Counted from the stretch's first letter, positions 26,062 to 34,252 are shown. The stretch is 64,000 bases of DNA from Catenovulum adriaticum (GCF_026725475.1 NZ_CP109967.1:1-64000), one strand, 5' to 3'. Numbers and translations: made by a program. Notes: generated by a model from the letters alone, not told the origin.

Positions 26062-26556
26062 ATGGAAAATATTATGATTTATATAGTGATGGGTGTGAGC
26101 GGTTGTGGTAAATCGTCAATTGGCCAGTTATTAGCAGATAAATTGGATTTAGCTTTTTATGATGGTGACGACTTTCACCCTCAAAGCAATGTTGAGAAAA
26201 TGTCTAGTGGCATTGCATTAAATGATCAAGACAGAAAACCTTGGTTAGAGGCAATGGCTCAGCATATGCTGAATTGGCAGCAGCAAGGCGGGGCTGTGTT
26301 GGCGTGTTCGGCACTTAAACAAAGCTATCGAGATATTTTGCAATCCACTTTGGGTGAACAAGTTAAATTTGTTTATTTAAAGGGCAGTAAAGCCTTAATA
26401 GGTGAAAGATTAGCTGCGAGGCAAGGCCATTTTATGGCAGCTTCATTACTAGACAGCCAATTTAATACGTTGGAAGCGCCAGAGGATGCGATTATTGCAC
26501 CCATTGAACTCACGCCAGAGCAAATCGTAAATCAAATTTTAAAGAGTATAAAATAA
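26062..26556 (+). CDS. gntK: Gluconokinase
   Basis: A 164-residue P-loop kinase of the GntK/IdnK type: GVSGCGKSS (11-19) is the Walker A loop, YDGDDFHPQSNVEKMSSGIAL holds the acidic gluconate-binding residues, CSALKQSYRD and GHFMAASLLDSQFNTLE match the family. It makes 6-phosphogluconate from gluconate plus ATP. No ribosome site fits the ATG at 26062 well; ATG 26074 (MIYIVMGVSG) is an alternative giving 160 residues. Its stop overlaps the next start (TAATG), so it is coupled to the LarA-like protein. Its presence here, instead of a mannonate dehydratase, is a main clue to the pathway. Confidence 0.9.
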   Translation: MENIMIYIVMGVSGCGKSSIGQLLADKLDLAFYDGDDFHPQSNVEKMSSGIALNDQDRKPWLEAMAQHMLNWQQQGGAVLACSALKQSYRDILQSTLGEQVKFVYLKGSKALIGERLAARQGHFMAASLLDSQFNTLEAPEDAIIAPIELTPEQIVNQILKSIK

Positions 26557-27848
26557 TGACTTATCCTATTCACACGGTTGATACAACTAATGGCATTTCA
26601 GATCAACAACTTACTGTGTTGCTTGATGAGTTTATTAAACAAAAAGCGGCAAATGCAAAGCGTATATTAATTTTACCGCCGGATATCACCCGTTTTTACT
26701 CTAAGGCAGGTTTTATTTCTGCTTATTTATATGAAAAGTTAAAAGATCAGGCCGAGATTTATTTTTTGCCCGCGTTAGGCACACACGATCCAATGAGCGA
26801 TGCTGAAATTGACGTCATGTTTGGTAAAAAAATCCCTAAGTCGCTTTTTATTCCGCATAAATGGCGTACAGATGTTAAAAAATTAGGCGAAGTTAGCTCA
26901 GCTAGAATTAATGAGTTATCTGAAGGTAAATTGGATTACAGCATGGATGTTGCAGTCAATAAACTAGTTGATGAAGGCAATTGGGATTTAATTGTTTCAG
27001 TTGGGCAAATTGTGCCGCACGAAGTGATTGGTATGGCTAATTACACTAAAAATATTTTAGTCGGCACGGGCGGCTCAGACACCATACATAAATCACATTT
27101 TTTAGGCGCCGTGTATGGCATGGAACGCATTATGGGCCGCACCAGCACCCCAGTGCGTAAAGCGCTCAATGAAGGTTATGATCAATATTTAAGTCATTTA
27201 CCCATCGAATTTATTTTAACTGTACTGGGTAAAAAAGAGAATAAACTGGCGCTGCAAGGGGTATTTTGTGGTGCTGAAGAAGAGACCTATGTTGAAGCCT
27301 GCAAACTCAGTCAAAAGCTCAACTTATCTTTATTAGCTAAACCGATAAAAAAAGCGATTGTGTATTTAGAGCCATCTGAGTTTAAAACCACATGGCTTGG
27401 CAACAAAGCCATTTATCGTACTCGTATGGCTATGGCTGATGCAGGTGAGCTCATTATTTTAGCGCCGGCTTTACACCGATTTGGTGAAGACATGGAAATT
27501 GATGCGCTAATCCGCCAATATGGCTACCGCACCACAGATGAAACCCTACAAGCCGTAAAAGCAGACAAGCAACTAGCCAATAATTTATCGGCGGCTGCGC
27601 ATTTAATTCACGGTACATCGGATAATCGGTTTAATATAACCTATTGCCCGGGTGATGGGGTGAGTCGGGCAGAAATAGAGTCGGTCAATTATCAATACTG
27701 CCATTATGATGATATGGTGAAAAAATACCCGATTGAAACCTTGCAAAATGGCTGGAATACCATGCCTGATGGTGAAGAAATATTTTATGTCAGTAATCCG
27801 GCATTGGGTTTATGGTCAACTGAGTCAGGTTTTAACGGTACAAATTAA
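26556..27848 (+). CDS. larA: LarA-family nickel-pincer racemase/epimerase, predicted sugar-acid C2 epimerase
   Basis: A 430-residue DUF2088/LarA protein. By alignment on the Lactobacillus LarA pattern, all active-site positions are kept: H77 (GTHDPM, like His108), H155 (IVPHEVIG, like His174), K165 (TKNIL, the lysine that holds the pincer cofactor, like Lys184) and H181 (KSHFLG, nickel ligand, like His200); spacings 155-165-181 equal 174-184-200. DITR (43-46) is the usual R75-type loop. LarA homologues racemise or epimerise 2-hydroxyacids; a D-gluconate C2 epimerase is a described branch. Sitting between gluconokinase and the cofactor genes in a glucuronate operon, it most likely turns mannonate into gluconate. 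The substrate is inference. Confidence 0.85.
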   Translation: MTYPIHTVDTTNGISDQQLTVLLDEFIKQKAANAKRILILPPDITRFYSKAGFISAYLYEKLKDQAEIYFLPALGTHDPMSDAEIDVMFGKKIPKSLFIPHKWRTDVKKLGEVSSARINELSEGKLDYSMDVAVNKLVDEGNWDLIVSVGQIVPHEVIGMANYTKNILVGTGGSDTIHKSHFLGAVYGMERIMGRTSTPVRKALNEGYDQYLSHLPIEFILTVLGKKENKLALQGVFCGAEEETYVEACKLSQKLNLSLLAKPIKKAIVYLEPSEFKTTWLGNKAIYRTRMAMADAGELIILAPALHRFGEDMEIDALIRQYGYRTTDETLQAVKADKQLANNLSAAAHLIHGTSDNRFNITYCPGDGVSRAEIESVNYQYCHYDDMVKKYPIETLQNGWNTMPDGEEIFYVSNPALGLWSTESGFNGTN

Positions 27849-28789
27849 TGGCACAAACGCTTGATCTTAAACAATCGCCTGCGGTGGCTAAATCTGAGCT
27901 TTTTCCAGAGCTGAGTCATATTCATTTAGATGTGGTTGGTGGCATAGCGGGCGATATGTTTATTGCCTGTATGTGCGATACTTTTCCAGTGTTAGAAGCT
28001 AAAGTACAGTCGGCCATTAAACAGGTTTTGCCGGCCCAAATAGGTGAAGGCAAGTTTTGGGCTGAAACCAATGCAGGCATTGGCGTTAAGCGCTTTAAAT
28101 TAACAGAGCCTGCTAATTTGCAAGCTAGCCAGTCACAAAATCAGCTGCAAAAAATAAAGTTGCTTAAACCTATCAAATCCATGTCAATTGAATTAAAGCA
28201 AAGCGCTGGCGAGATAAAACCTTCGGTTTCTGCAATCATAAGTAAAGATGCAGATTTAAGCCATTCGCATCAGCATACAACCTATAAGGCACTGAAAAAC
28301 CGGATTGATTCAAGTACATTAGCCGAGCCCATTAAGCAAATTGCCGCCAGTATTTTAAAACGCCTAGCCATTGCTGAATCAAAAATTCATCAACTCAGTT
28401 TAGACGAAGTGCATTTTCATGAACTGGCCGACTGGGACTCATTAATGGACGTAGTGGGTGCTGCGACCATTATCTCTGAGCTTAAAGAGGTTAGTTGGAG
28501 TGTATCAAAACTACCTTATGGGGGTGGGGTGATTCAAAGTGCTCATGGGTTAATTCCTGTACCTGCGCCAGCAACGGCTGAAATTTTAGTGGGCTTTAGC
28601 TTTTTTAGTGACGGCATTTTAGGCGAGCGAATTACCCCAACCGGTGCAGCTATTTTAGCTGAATTAATTGACCCACATGCTCAACCGGCCTGTGCAGCTG
28701 GGCGCATGTTAAAAACAGGGTATGGCGGAGGACAAAAGCGGTTTGCAGGTTGTCCTAATATTTTACGGGCTGTGGCATTTAAAAAGTAA
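27848..28789 (+). CDS. larC: LarC nickel-insertion protein for the pincer cofactor, short form
   Basis: A 313-residue LarC (DUF111) protein, whose family inserts nickel into the pyridinium bisthiocarboxylate pincer using CTP. The N-terminal motif HLDVVGGIAGDMFI and the metal-type HFHELADWDSLMDVVGAATI (about 195-214), GERITPTGAAIL and the end GYGGGQKRFAGCPNILRAV are all present. However, usual LarC proteins run on for about 100 more residues (a C-terminal CTP-binding LarC2-type domain with a TNIDDMTPE-like motif), which is absent here and not found in the next 79 bases. A histidine-rich stretch HSHQHTT (about 139-145) is a possible nickel store. It overlaps larA by one base. Confidence 0.85.
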   Translation: MAQTLDLKQSPAVAKSELFPELSHIHLDVVGGIAGDMFIACMCDTFPVLEAKVQSAIKQVLPAQIGEGKFWAETNAGIGVKRFKLTEPANLQASQSQNQLQKIKLLKPIKSMSIELKQSAGEIKPSVSAIISKDADLSHSHQHTTYKALKNRIDSSTLAEPIKQIAASILKRLAIAESKIHQLSLDEVHFHELADWDSLMDVVGAATIISELKEVSWSVSKLPYGGGVIQSAHGLIPVPAPATAEILVGFSFFSDGILGERITPTGAAILAELIDPHAQPACAAGRMLKTGYGGGQKRFAGCPNILRAVAFKK

Positions 28790-28868
28790 GTGTTGGCGCC
28801 TGCGCATGTTAGATCTGGCCGCTAATGTTAAACTAAGTGCTAAATTAAAGTAACAAAGGGTAAGCCTT

Positions 28869-29681
28869 ATGAGCATATTGCAAAAGTTAGATCAATTAAT
28901 TGCACAGCTTAATCAATATCAAAATTTAAGCATTGCAATTAGCGGCGGTATTGACAGCATGCTGTTATGCTATGTTGCGCATGCTTATTCTAGCGCCAAA
29001 GTGTTGGCTGTACATGCGGCATCACCGGCGGTACCTAAAGCGGCTTTTGAGCGCGTTGAGCGCTTTGCTCGTGAACAGAACTGGCCACTAAAAATCATTG
29101 ATGCCAATGAATTTTCAGATCCTGATTATTTAAAAAACCCAGCTAACCGCTGTTATTTTTGCAAAAGTAATTTATACAGCCGGGTGGCGAGTGTATCGGT
29201 CGGTGCGATAGCGTCTGGGACTAATATGGATGATCTCTCTGATTATCGACCAGGATTAAAAGCCGCGACCGAAAATAAAGTTGTTCATCCTTATGTTGAT
29301 GCCCAGCTTAAAAAAAGTGATATTTATGCACTGGCTGAGCATTTAAATATTAAAGATTTAGAACGATTACCAGCCCAACCTTGCTTAGCTAGCCGAGTTG
29401 AAACTGGCCTTAATATAGTGGCTGAAGACTTAAGTTTTATTGATCATTGTGAAACCCAAGTTCGTCAATTTTTACCGAATATAGCCGATGTACGAACCCG
29501 AATGACTCACTCAGGGGTGTATGTTGAATTAAGTGAATTGCCACCTCAGCAAATATTAAGTCAGCTTAGCCAATTAATTAAACAAATTTGTCAGTCGAAT
29601 GATTATTTGTTTGCGGGCGTTCGTTTGTACCAAAAAGGCTCCGCATTTTTAACAGAAGATAAATTTTATGCAGCAGTATGA
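28869..29681 (+). CDS. larE: LarE ATP-dependent sulfur transferase
   Basis: 270 residues of the PP-loop ATPase family. SGGIDS (25-30) is the pyrophosphate-binding loop. NRCYFCKSNLYS gives C95 and C98, and PCLASRVETG gives C172, the position of the sacrificial cysteine in Lactobacillus LarE. LarE adenylates the two carboxylates of the P2CMN precursor and converts them to thiocarboxylates. It is preceded by 79 bases after larC and overlaps larB by 14 bases, so all are one transcript. Confidence 0.93.
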   Translation: MSILQKLDQLIAQLNQYQNLSIAISGGIDSMLLCYVAHAYSSAKVLAVHAASPAVPKAAFERVERFAREQNWPLKIIDANEFSDPDYLKNPANRCYFCKSNLYSRVASVSVGAIASGTNMDDLSDYRPGLKAATENKVVHPYVDAQLKKSDIYALAEHLNIKDLERLPAQPCLASRVETGLNIVAEDLSFIDHCETQVRQFLPNIADVRTRMTHSGVYVELSELPPQQILSQLSQLIKQICQSNDYLFAGVRLYQKGSAFLTEDKFYAAV

Positions 29682-30354
29682 ATGGGATTATGATCGCCAT
29701 CAAAGAACCAATATAGGCGAAGCCGTTTATTGTGAAAGTAAATCAGTTGAGCAAATTCAGCTTATTTTAAACCAGCACATTCAAAACCAAGCGAACGTAT
29801 TATTGACGCGTTTATCGGCCGAACAATTCCAGCTGCTTGACGCTGACATTCAGCAAAAACTGGATTATTGTGCTATTTCAAAAACGGCGATATTACAGTC
29901 TAAATCGGCTCATTTGGCCGATGTTTCCCCCTTTTTTGCTAATTTTAAAGTGGGCATTATTACCGCTGGTACTTCTGATATTGCTGTGGCGAGTGAAGTT
30001 GCTCGAACCTTGTCGTTTAATCAAATTCACTCTGAAATGATTTGTGATGTGGGTGTGGCAGGTATTCATCGTTTATTAAATAAAATAGATAATATTCGTC
30101 AATTTCCGGTATTAATAGCGTGCGCAGGCATGGAAGGTGCTTTGTTTAGTGTGCTGACTGGCTTAACTCATGCGCCTGTTATCGCTGTACCCACCTCAGT
30201 TGGATATGGGGTTTCTAAGGGTGGAAAAACCGCGTTAGAAAGCGCGTTGGCCAGTTGCGCACCCGGTATTACCACAGTCAACATAGATAACGGCTTTGGC
30301 GCAGCTTGTGCGGCCATTAAATTAGCCCACATGTGCAAACAGTGGAGCCAGTAA
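29668..30354 (+). CDS. larB: LarB, carboxylase/hydrolase of the nickel-pincer cofactor
   Basis: 228 residues. The C-terminal two-thirds are the AIR-carboxylase-like (PurE) domain: VGIITAGTSDIAVASEVA, DVGVAGIHRLL, CAGMEGALFSVLTGL and PVIAVPTSVGYG, with the Gly-rich nucleotide site. LarB carboxylates nicotinic acid adenine dinucleotide at C5 and splits it to start the cofactor. The start overlaps the end of larE and its stop overlaps the transporter start (TAATG), so translation is coupled throughout. Confidence 0.93.
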   Translation: MQQYEWDYDRHQRTNIGEAVYCESKSVEQIQLILNQHIQNQANVLLTRLSAEQFQLLDADIQQKLDYCAISKTAILQSKSAHLADVSPFFANFKVGIITAGTSDIAVASEVARTLSFNQIHSEMICDVGVAGIHRLLNKIDNIRQFPVLIACAGMEGALFSVLTGLTHAPVIAVPTSVGYGVSKGGKTALESALASCAPGITTVNIDNGFGAACAAIKLAHMCKQWSQ

Positions 30355-31040
30355 TGGATATCGCAAATTTAAGTATTTTATTATTGGCTTTAGGCATGGG
30401 CTTGCTACATGCATTAGATGCTGATCATGTTATTGCGATGTCAACGATTGTGAGCTGTGAAAATCGGTTAAAACGTATTGCTCAATACTCAATGTTATGG
30501 GGCGGCGGCCACGGTGGTATTATTTTATTGGTGACCATAGCTTTTATTTATTTTGACTGGGCTTTTCCGCAAACTTGGTCTTTGTATGCTGAAAAAACCG
30601 TGGGTATTTTATTGATTTTACTGGGCGCACAATTATTGTTTAAAATTTATGTTTCAAAGTTGCAATTGCTTTGGCACAAACATGGCAATTTAGCGCACTT
30701 TCATTTTGTAAAGCGAGATGAAATTGAGGCTCACCAACAAATCAGCAAACATAACCTTTGGCAAAAGCATAAACCTTTATTGGTAGGCATATTACATGGA
30801 CTTGCGGGTAGTGCGCCCATGTTAGCTATATTACCAGGGATATCAGGTCAAAGAATGAATACAGGGTTGGCTTACGTTGCAATTTTCACATTAGGCTGTC
30901 TGGTAGGCATGTTAGCGTTTGGTTTAGGCTTAGGCTTGTGCCAGCGTAAACTAGCTCACATACACCTTGGTTTTAGCAAAGTTTTGCAAACCTTTAGTGG
31001 CGCTATCTCATTAGGTATTGGCTGTTACTGGTTAACTTAA
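30354..31040 (+). CDS. NiCoT/NicO-like nickel transporter
   Basis: A 228-residue inner-membrane protein with about six helices. I choose ATG 30354, overlapping the larB stop and preceded by GGAG. H19-x4-D24-H25 in LLHALDADHVIAMS is the signature of nickel/cobalt transporters; GGGHGGIILL (about 50-59) and GILHGLAGSAPMLAILPG give the second family motif. It is shorter than classical NiCoT proteins (about 340). Its place directly after the lar genes indicates nickel supply for the LarA-type enzyme. Confidence 0.85.
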   Translation: MDIANLSILLLALGMGLLHALDADHVIAMSTIVSCENRLKRIAQYSMLWGGGHGGIILLVTIAFIYFDWAFPQTWSLYAEKTVGILLILLGAQLLFKIYVSKLQLLWHKHGNLAHFHFVKRDEIEAHQQISKHNLWQKHKPLLVGILHGLAGSAPMLAILPGISGQRMNTGLAYVAIFTLGCLVGMLAFGLGLGLCQRKLAHIHLGFSKVLQTFSGAISLGIGCYWLT

Positions 31041-31078
31041 ATTGATCATTTATTCGTTAGTAAAATAAAGGTGTCAGA

Positions 31079-32023
31079 ATGAAACTAATATGGCAAAGAA
31101 CATGGAAAATAAGTCATAAAAACTTCGCTAAAACGATTTTAGTTTTAGCGGGCATGAGTGCAATAGGCTGTGCGAGTCCAGATAAACAACAAACTGAACT
31201 AAACGCTGAAAAGTTAAATAAAGCGAGCACTTTTGCGCGTTTTGTGCCTGAGCGTAAAGACGATTTTGCCTGGGAAAACGATTTAATTGCGTTTAGAGCT
31301 TATGGCCCTGCCCTGAGACCTTCAGCAGAAAATGCAGGTACAGACTGTTGGTTAAAACGGGTGGATTATCCGGTGATTGACCTTTGGTATGAGCGTGCCC
31401 AAAATGGGGTCTCATATCACAAAGATAATGGGGAGGGGCTAGATAATTATCATGTGGGTCGTTCAATGGGATGCGGCAGTACAGGGATTTGGCTAAATCA
31501 AACATTGGAGCAGCTGGAAACTTACACTAGCTGGAAAATATTAACCCAAACCCAAGAAAAAACCGTGTTTGTTTTAAGCTACAACAAAACGATAAACTCA
31601 ACTCAGTATCGAGAAGAAAAACAAATAACAATTGAACTGGGCAAGCGTTTATATCAGGTTCAATCTCAGTTTTTTGTTAATGATAAAGTCGCCGCTAATT
31701 TACCGGTCGCGATTGGGTTAACCACTCATGATGAAAAAGCCGCAGTGACTTATAATGTTAAAGCAGGTTGGCTTGCCGCGAGTGAAAATTTAGAAGGGGC
31801 TTATTTAGGAACCGGCGTTTTATTAGCGCCAAATTATCCTATTAATCAAGTAATCAATCAGCTAAGCAAAGGTCAAAAAGACGCAGGCAACGCCATGTTA
31901 ATAACACAGACAGACCAAAATGGCCGAGTTAAATATTGGTCAGGTTATGGCTGGGGGAAACAAGGCGACATCAGCAATATAAATGATTGGGCCGAATATT
32001 TAAATCAGTTTACAGCACCGTAA
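31079..32023 (+). CDS. DUF4861-family lipoprotein
   Basis: A 314-residue lipoprotein (signal ending MSAIGC, C31). The DUF4861 body begins FVPERKDDFAWENDLIAFRAYGP and continues with DCWLKRVDYPVIDLWYE and GEGLDNYHVGRSMGCG, typical of proteins that recur in polysaccharide-utilisation loci for acidic polymers. Function in this family is not settled to my knowledge; I recall an oligosaccharide dehydratase reported from an ulvan locus but cannot say it is the same family. It is the last gene of the operon (38-base gap, AAAGGTG before the start) and would work in the periplasm on imported uronate oligomers. Confidence 0.75.
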   Translation: MKLIWQRTWKISHKNFAKTILVLAGMSAIGCASPDKQQTELNAEKLNKASTFARFVPERKDDFAWENDLIAFRAYGPALRPSAENAGTDCWLKRVDYPVIDLWYERAQNGVSYHKDNGEGLDNYHVGRSMGCGSTGIWLNQTLEQLETYTSWKILTQTQEKTVFVLSYNKTINSTQYREEKQITIELGKRLYQVQSQFFVNDKVAANLPVAIGLTTHDEKAAVTYNVKAGWLAASENLEGAYLGTGVLLAPNYPINQVINQLSKGQKDAGNAMLITQTDQNGRVKYWSGYGWGKQGDISNINDWAEYLNQFTAP

Positions 32024-32064
32024 TAAAAAGTATTTAGCAGCCTGCGTAGATACCATGTCTCACA

Positions 32065-32103
32065 ACCAGCTTCAAGTATCAATTTAAGCTACTTGAAGCT
32101 GGT
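32065..32103 (+). terminator. Strong hairpin ending the uxaC-lar operon
   Basis: A perfect 14-bp stem ACCAGCTTCAAGTA (32065-32078) / TACTTGAAGCTGGT (32090-32103), 42 bases after the DUF4861 stop. It is the first convincing terminator since 21.8 kb, which supports a single 11-gene transcript. Confidence 0.7.
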
Positions 32104-32116
32104 ATTCAGTTTGATT

Positions 32117-32410
32117 TTATACAACACCAAAACAAATCTGCATCAGCTTTCGCATATTTGCGCCTATTGCTTGCGTTTGAGTTTCACCTAGCTTTAATAA
32201 ACTTTCTTTTTGTTGCTTGACACTCAAGTTGTACCGCCCAGCAACTATGGCTGCCATATACAATTTTTCTCGTAATCGGACTGGTTCGTTTTACTTAAGG
32301 AGATCCGGCCTTTGAGCCTGCCTGGTTCATGAAATTTAGGAATCAATCCAATATAAGCGCCTACCTGCTTGGCGTTTTTAAATGTTTTGGCAAGCTAATT
32401 CCAAAGCTAA
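32117..32410 (-). pseudogene. IS110-family transposase, C-terminal remnant
   Basis: The minus strand reads, with frame breaks, TFKNAKQVGAYIGLIP, then KFHEPGRLKGRISL, then after a frameshift EPVRLREKLYMAAIVAG and ETQTQAIGANMRKLMQICFG before a stop at 32117. These are the Transposase_20 signatures of IS110/IS116. The N-terminal RuvC-like DEDD part is gone. Decayed insertion; function lost. Confidence 0.75.
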
Positions 32411-32478
32411 CTCCAAAGCCAGCCATCTATAAACAATCCCTGTCAACTAACTCCAAAGCCAGCCATCTATAAACAATC
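32407..32478. repeat. Two direct 32-bp repeats (period 40)
   Basis: The same 32 bases occur at 32407-32438 and 32447-32478, separated by eight bases. They lie at the broken edge of the IS110 remnant and look like a local slippage duplication. The next 235 bases to the transposase stop hold nothing I recognise. Confidence 0.8.
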
Positions 32479-32713
32479 ATAAAAACAGTTGCTTAGTGAT
32501 TTGTTGTCTTTGGGTTCGTTGGTTTTTATTCATGAAATTTTTAAACTTGGTAGTGATTTAACGGATGTGTCTTGTATCTTGTATCAGTTAGCTGCTGACG
32601 GGTGAAATTCAGCCGTATTGGAATAGATTTTAGTATTGTTGGTCAATTTTAGACACAAGCATGTCGGCAATTAGATTGCACGTTAAAATAAAGGCTTTGG
32701 ACTTCATTTGAAT

Positions 32714-33784
32714 TTAGGTTTGCAGCCTCGGCTTTGTTTTAGTGATGCCTTTTACGCGTTTGAGTTGATGGGCTTTAGCATAGTGTTGTAATTGAACCGC
32801 TTGACCAATGGAATGGCTAAAATTTGTTTCAATAGTACTGGCAAATTCAAGCCAAGATTCATCTGTTAAACCTAATCGTTGGACAATGGAAGGGATATTA
32901 GATTGAATAAATCCACGTTTATCTTGGCGGATTTGATGGCCAGTCCAATCGACTAATTCGACATAATCAATTAACGAAAATGGAATATGACTGGCATCCC
33001 GTTTAAAATTAGGTGCTAGTTCTTGATTTGATTTAACAAAGGGTAATAACTCAGCGTTACGAACTGGATTTAACGGATGGGTTGCTTTTGAATTGGATTG
33101 TTTTGAATTTACAGTTTGTTTTGCTTGCTCAGTGCTAGCCATAACAGGGACTATCCCTAATCGTTCCTGAATAGAGGTAAAATCAGAGGTTTCCGGTGTA
33201 TCTGCCATTTTGGCACGAATCGGGTTTAAATCAACATAAGTCATACAAGCTAATACAGCAACTTCATCTAATAAGGCTTGCGACTTAAACCGACCTTCCC
33301 AAAAATGCCCTTTACAATTATCTTCTACGTTTGCTTGTCTCGCGATAAACTCATTTAAAAAACGCATAAACCAACTGATACTGGTCAGTCTTTCCCGATA
33401 ATCAGCGACACACCCATCCAATACAAATTGATGACTTTTGGGTAAAGCCTCACCCTTGATATAACGGGCAATAATGGGTTTAGGCTGGCAAACACAATGC
33501 CAACGTTTTAACACTTCATCTTGGGTTAATAATTTGGCTTTATCCGTATTAACCCGTAACACCAAATGATAGTGATTACTCATAATGGCATAAGCGGCAA
33601 CATCAATACAAAACACAGAGGCCAGAAACTTAATGCGTTCAATTAACCAAAGTTTACGGTGGTCAAAGTTTTTTTGCGTTAACTTATCAAAACCACACAA
33701 ATAACCACGGCGTACACATCGGGCAATGCAGTGATAATAAGGCGTATCGGATAATGAAATTAAACTGCTTCTGGGTTTAGCCAT
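32714..33784 (-). CDS. Y1/REP-associated tyrosine transposase (RAYT-like)
   Basis: A 356-residue protein with the Transposase_17 (Y1, IS200-like) catalytic core: H71-Y-H73 in MSNHYHLVLRV is the HUH metal motif, and a tyrosine in ACMTYVDLNPIRA (about 187) is the likely nicking residue. The C-terminal 130 residues are a variable extension. Single chromosomal copies of this kind are usually domesticated and act on neighbouring palindromic repeats. Its 5' side directly faces the three 153-bp tandem repeats, a likely substrate relation. Confidence 0.88.
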   Translation of the reverse strand: MAKPRSSLISLSDTPYYHCIARCVRRGYLCGFDKLTQKNFDHRKLWLIERIKFLASVFCIDVAAYAIMSNHYHLVLRVNTDKAKLLTQDEVLKRWHCVCQPKPIIARYIKGEALPKSHQFVLDGCVADYRERLTSISWFMRFLNEFIARQANVEDNCKGHFWEGRFKSQALLDEVAVLACMTYVDLNPIRAKMADTPETSDFTSIQERLGIVPVMASTEQAKQTVNSKQSNSKATHPLNPVRNAELLPFVKSNQELAPNFKRDASHIPFSLIDYVELVDWTGHQIRQDKRGFIQSNIPSIVQRLGLTDESWLEFASTIETNFSHSIGQAVQLQHYAKAHQLKRVKGITKTKPRLQT

Positions 33785-33792
33785 AACAACAC

Positions 33793-34251
33793 TCTAAATA
33801 ACTGTTTATTTAATCATGCGTGGTTGGATATACAGTTAAGTTTGGCAGTTGAAGATGATTTGTCAAATTTGGATAGTCAGAAAGCTAGCATTAGAATCTA
33901 AGTTATTGTAACTTAATGTTTTTAGGTGTGCCTGTCTTATGAGTTTCTAAATAACTGTTTATTTAATCATGCGTGGTTGGATATACAGTTAAGTTTGGCA
34001 GTTGAAGATGATTTGTCAAATTTGGATAGTCAGAAAGCTAGCATTAGAATCTAAGTTATTGTAACTTAATGTTTTTAGGTGTGCCTGTCTTATGAGTTTC
34101 TAAATAACTGTTTATTTAATCATGCGTGGTTGGATATACAGTTAAGTTTGGCAGTTGAAGATGATTTGTCAAATTTGGATAGTCAGAAAGCTAGCATTAG
34201 AATCTAAGTTATTGTAACTTAATGTTTTTAGGTGTGCCTGTCTTATGAGTT
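33793..34251. repeat. Three perfect tandem repeats of 153 bp
   Basis: Units start at 33793, 33946 and 34099 and appear identical base for base. Each contains a small palindrome AAGTTATTGTAACTT and ends with a 32-bp block that occurs once more at 38597. There is no reading frame. The first unit begins eight bases beyond the transposase start codon, and the last unit provides the final residues and stop codon of the LytTR gene on the minus strand. Confidence 0.95.
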
Positions 34252-34252
34252 T
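34221..34252. repeat. Left copy of a 32-bp direct repeat bracketing a 4.3-kb segment
   Basis: Begins AATGTTTTTAGGTGTGCC and ends TATGAGTTT. It is the tail of the third 153-bp unit. The right copy is at 38597-38628; the segment between carries the LytTR gene, the MipA-like gene and a group II intron. Confidence 0.85.

Noticed and set aside
26556..27848. True lactate racemase
   Set aside because: The active-site residues fit any LarA-family enzyme, but lldD is 18 kb away under separate control, while gluconokinase overlaps the gene, so lactate is an unlikely substrate.
5289..32023. Ulvan utilisation locus
   Set aside because: No sulfatase, rhamnose isomerase/kinase or xylosidase gene in the region.
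33793..34251. CRISPR array
   Set aside because: The 153-bp units are directly abutting, with no spacers, far above repeat length for CRISPR, and no cas gene is present.
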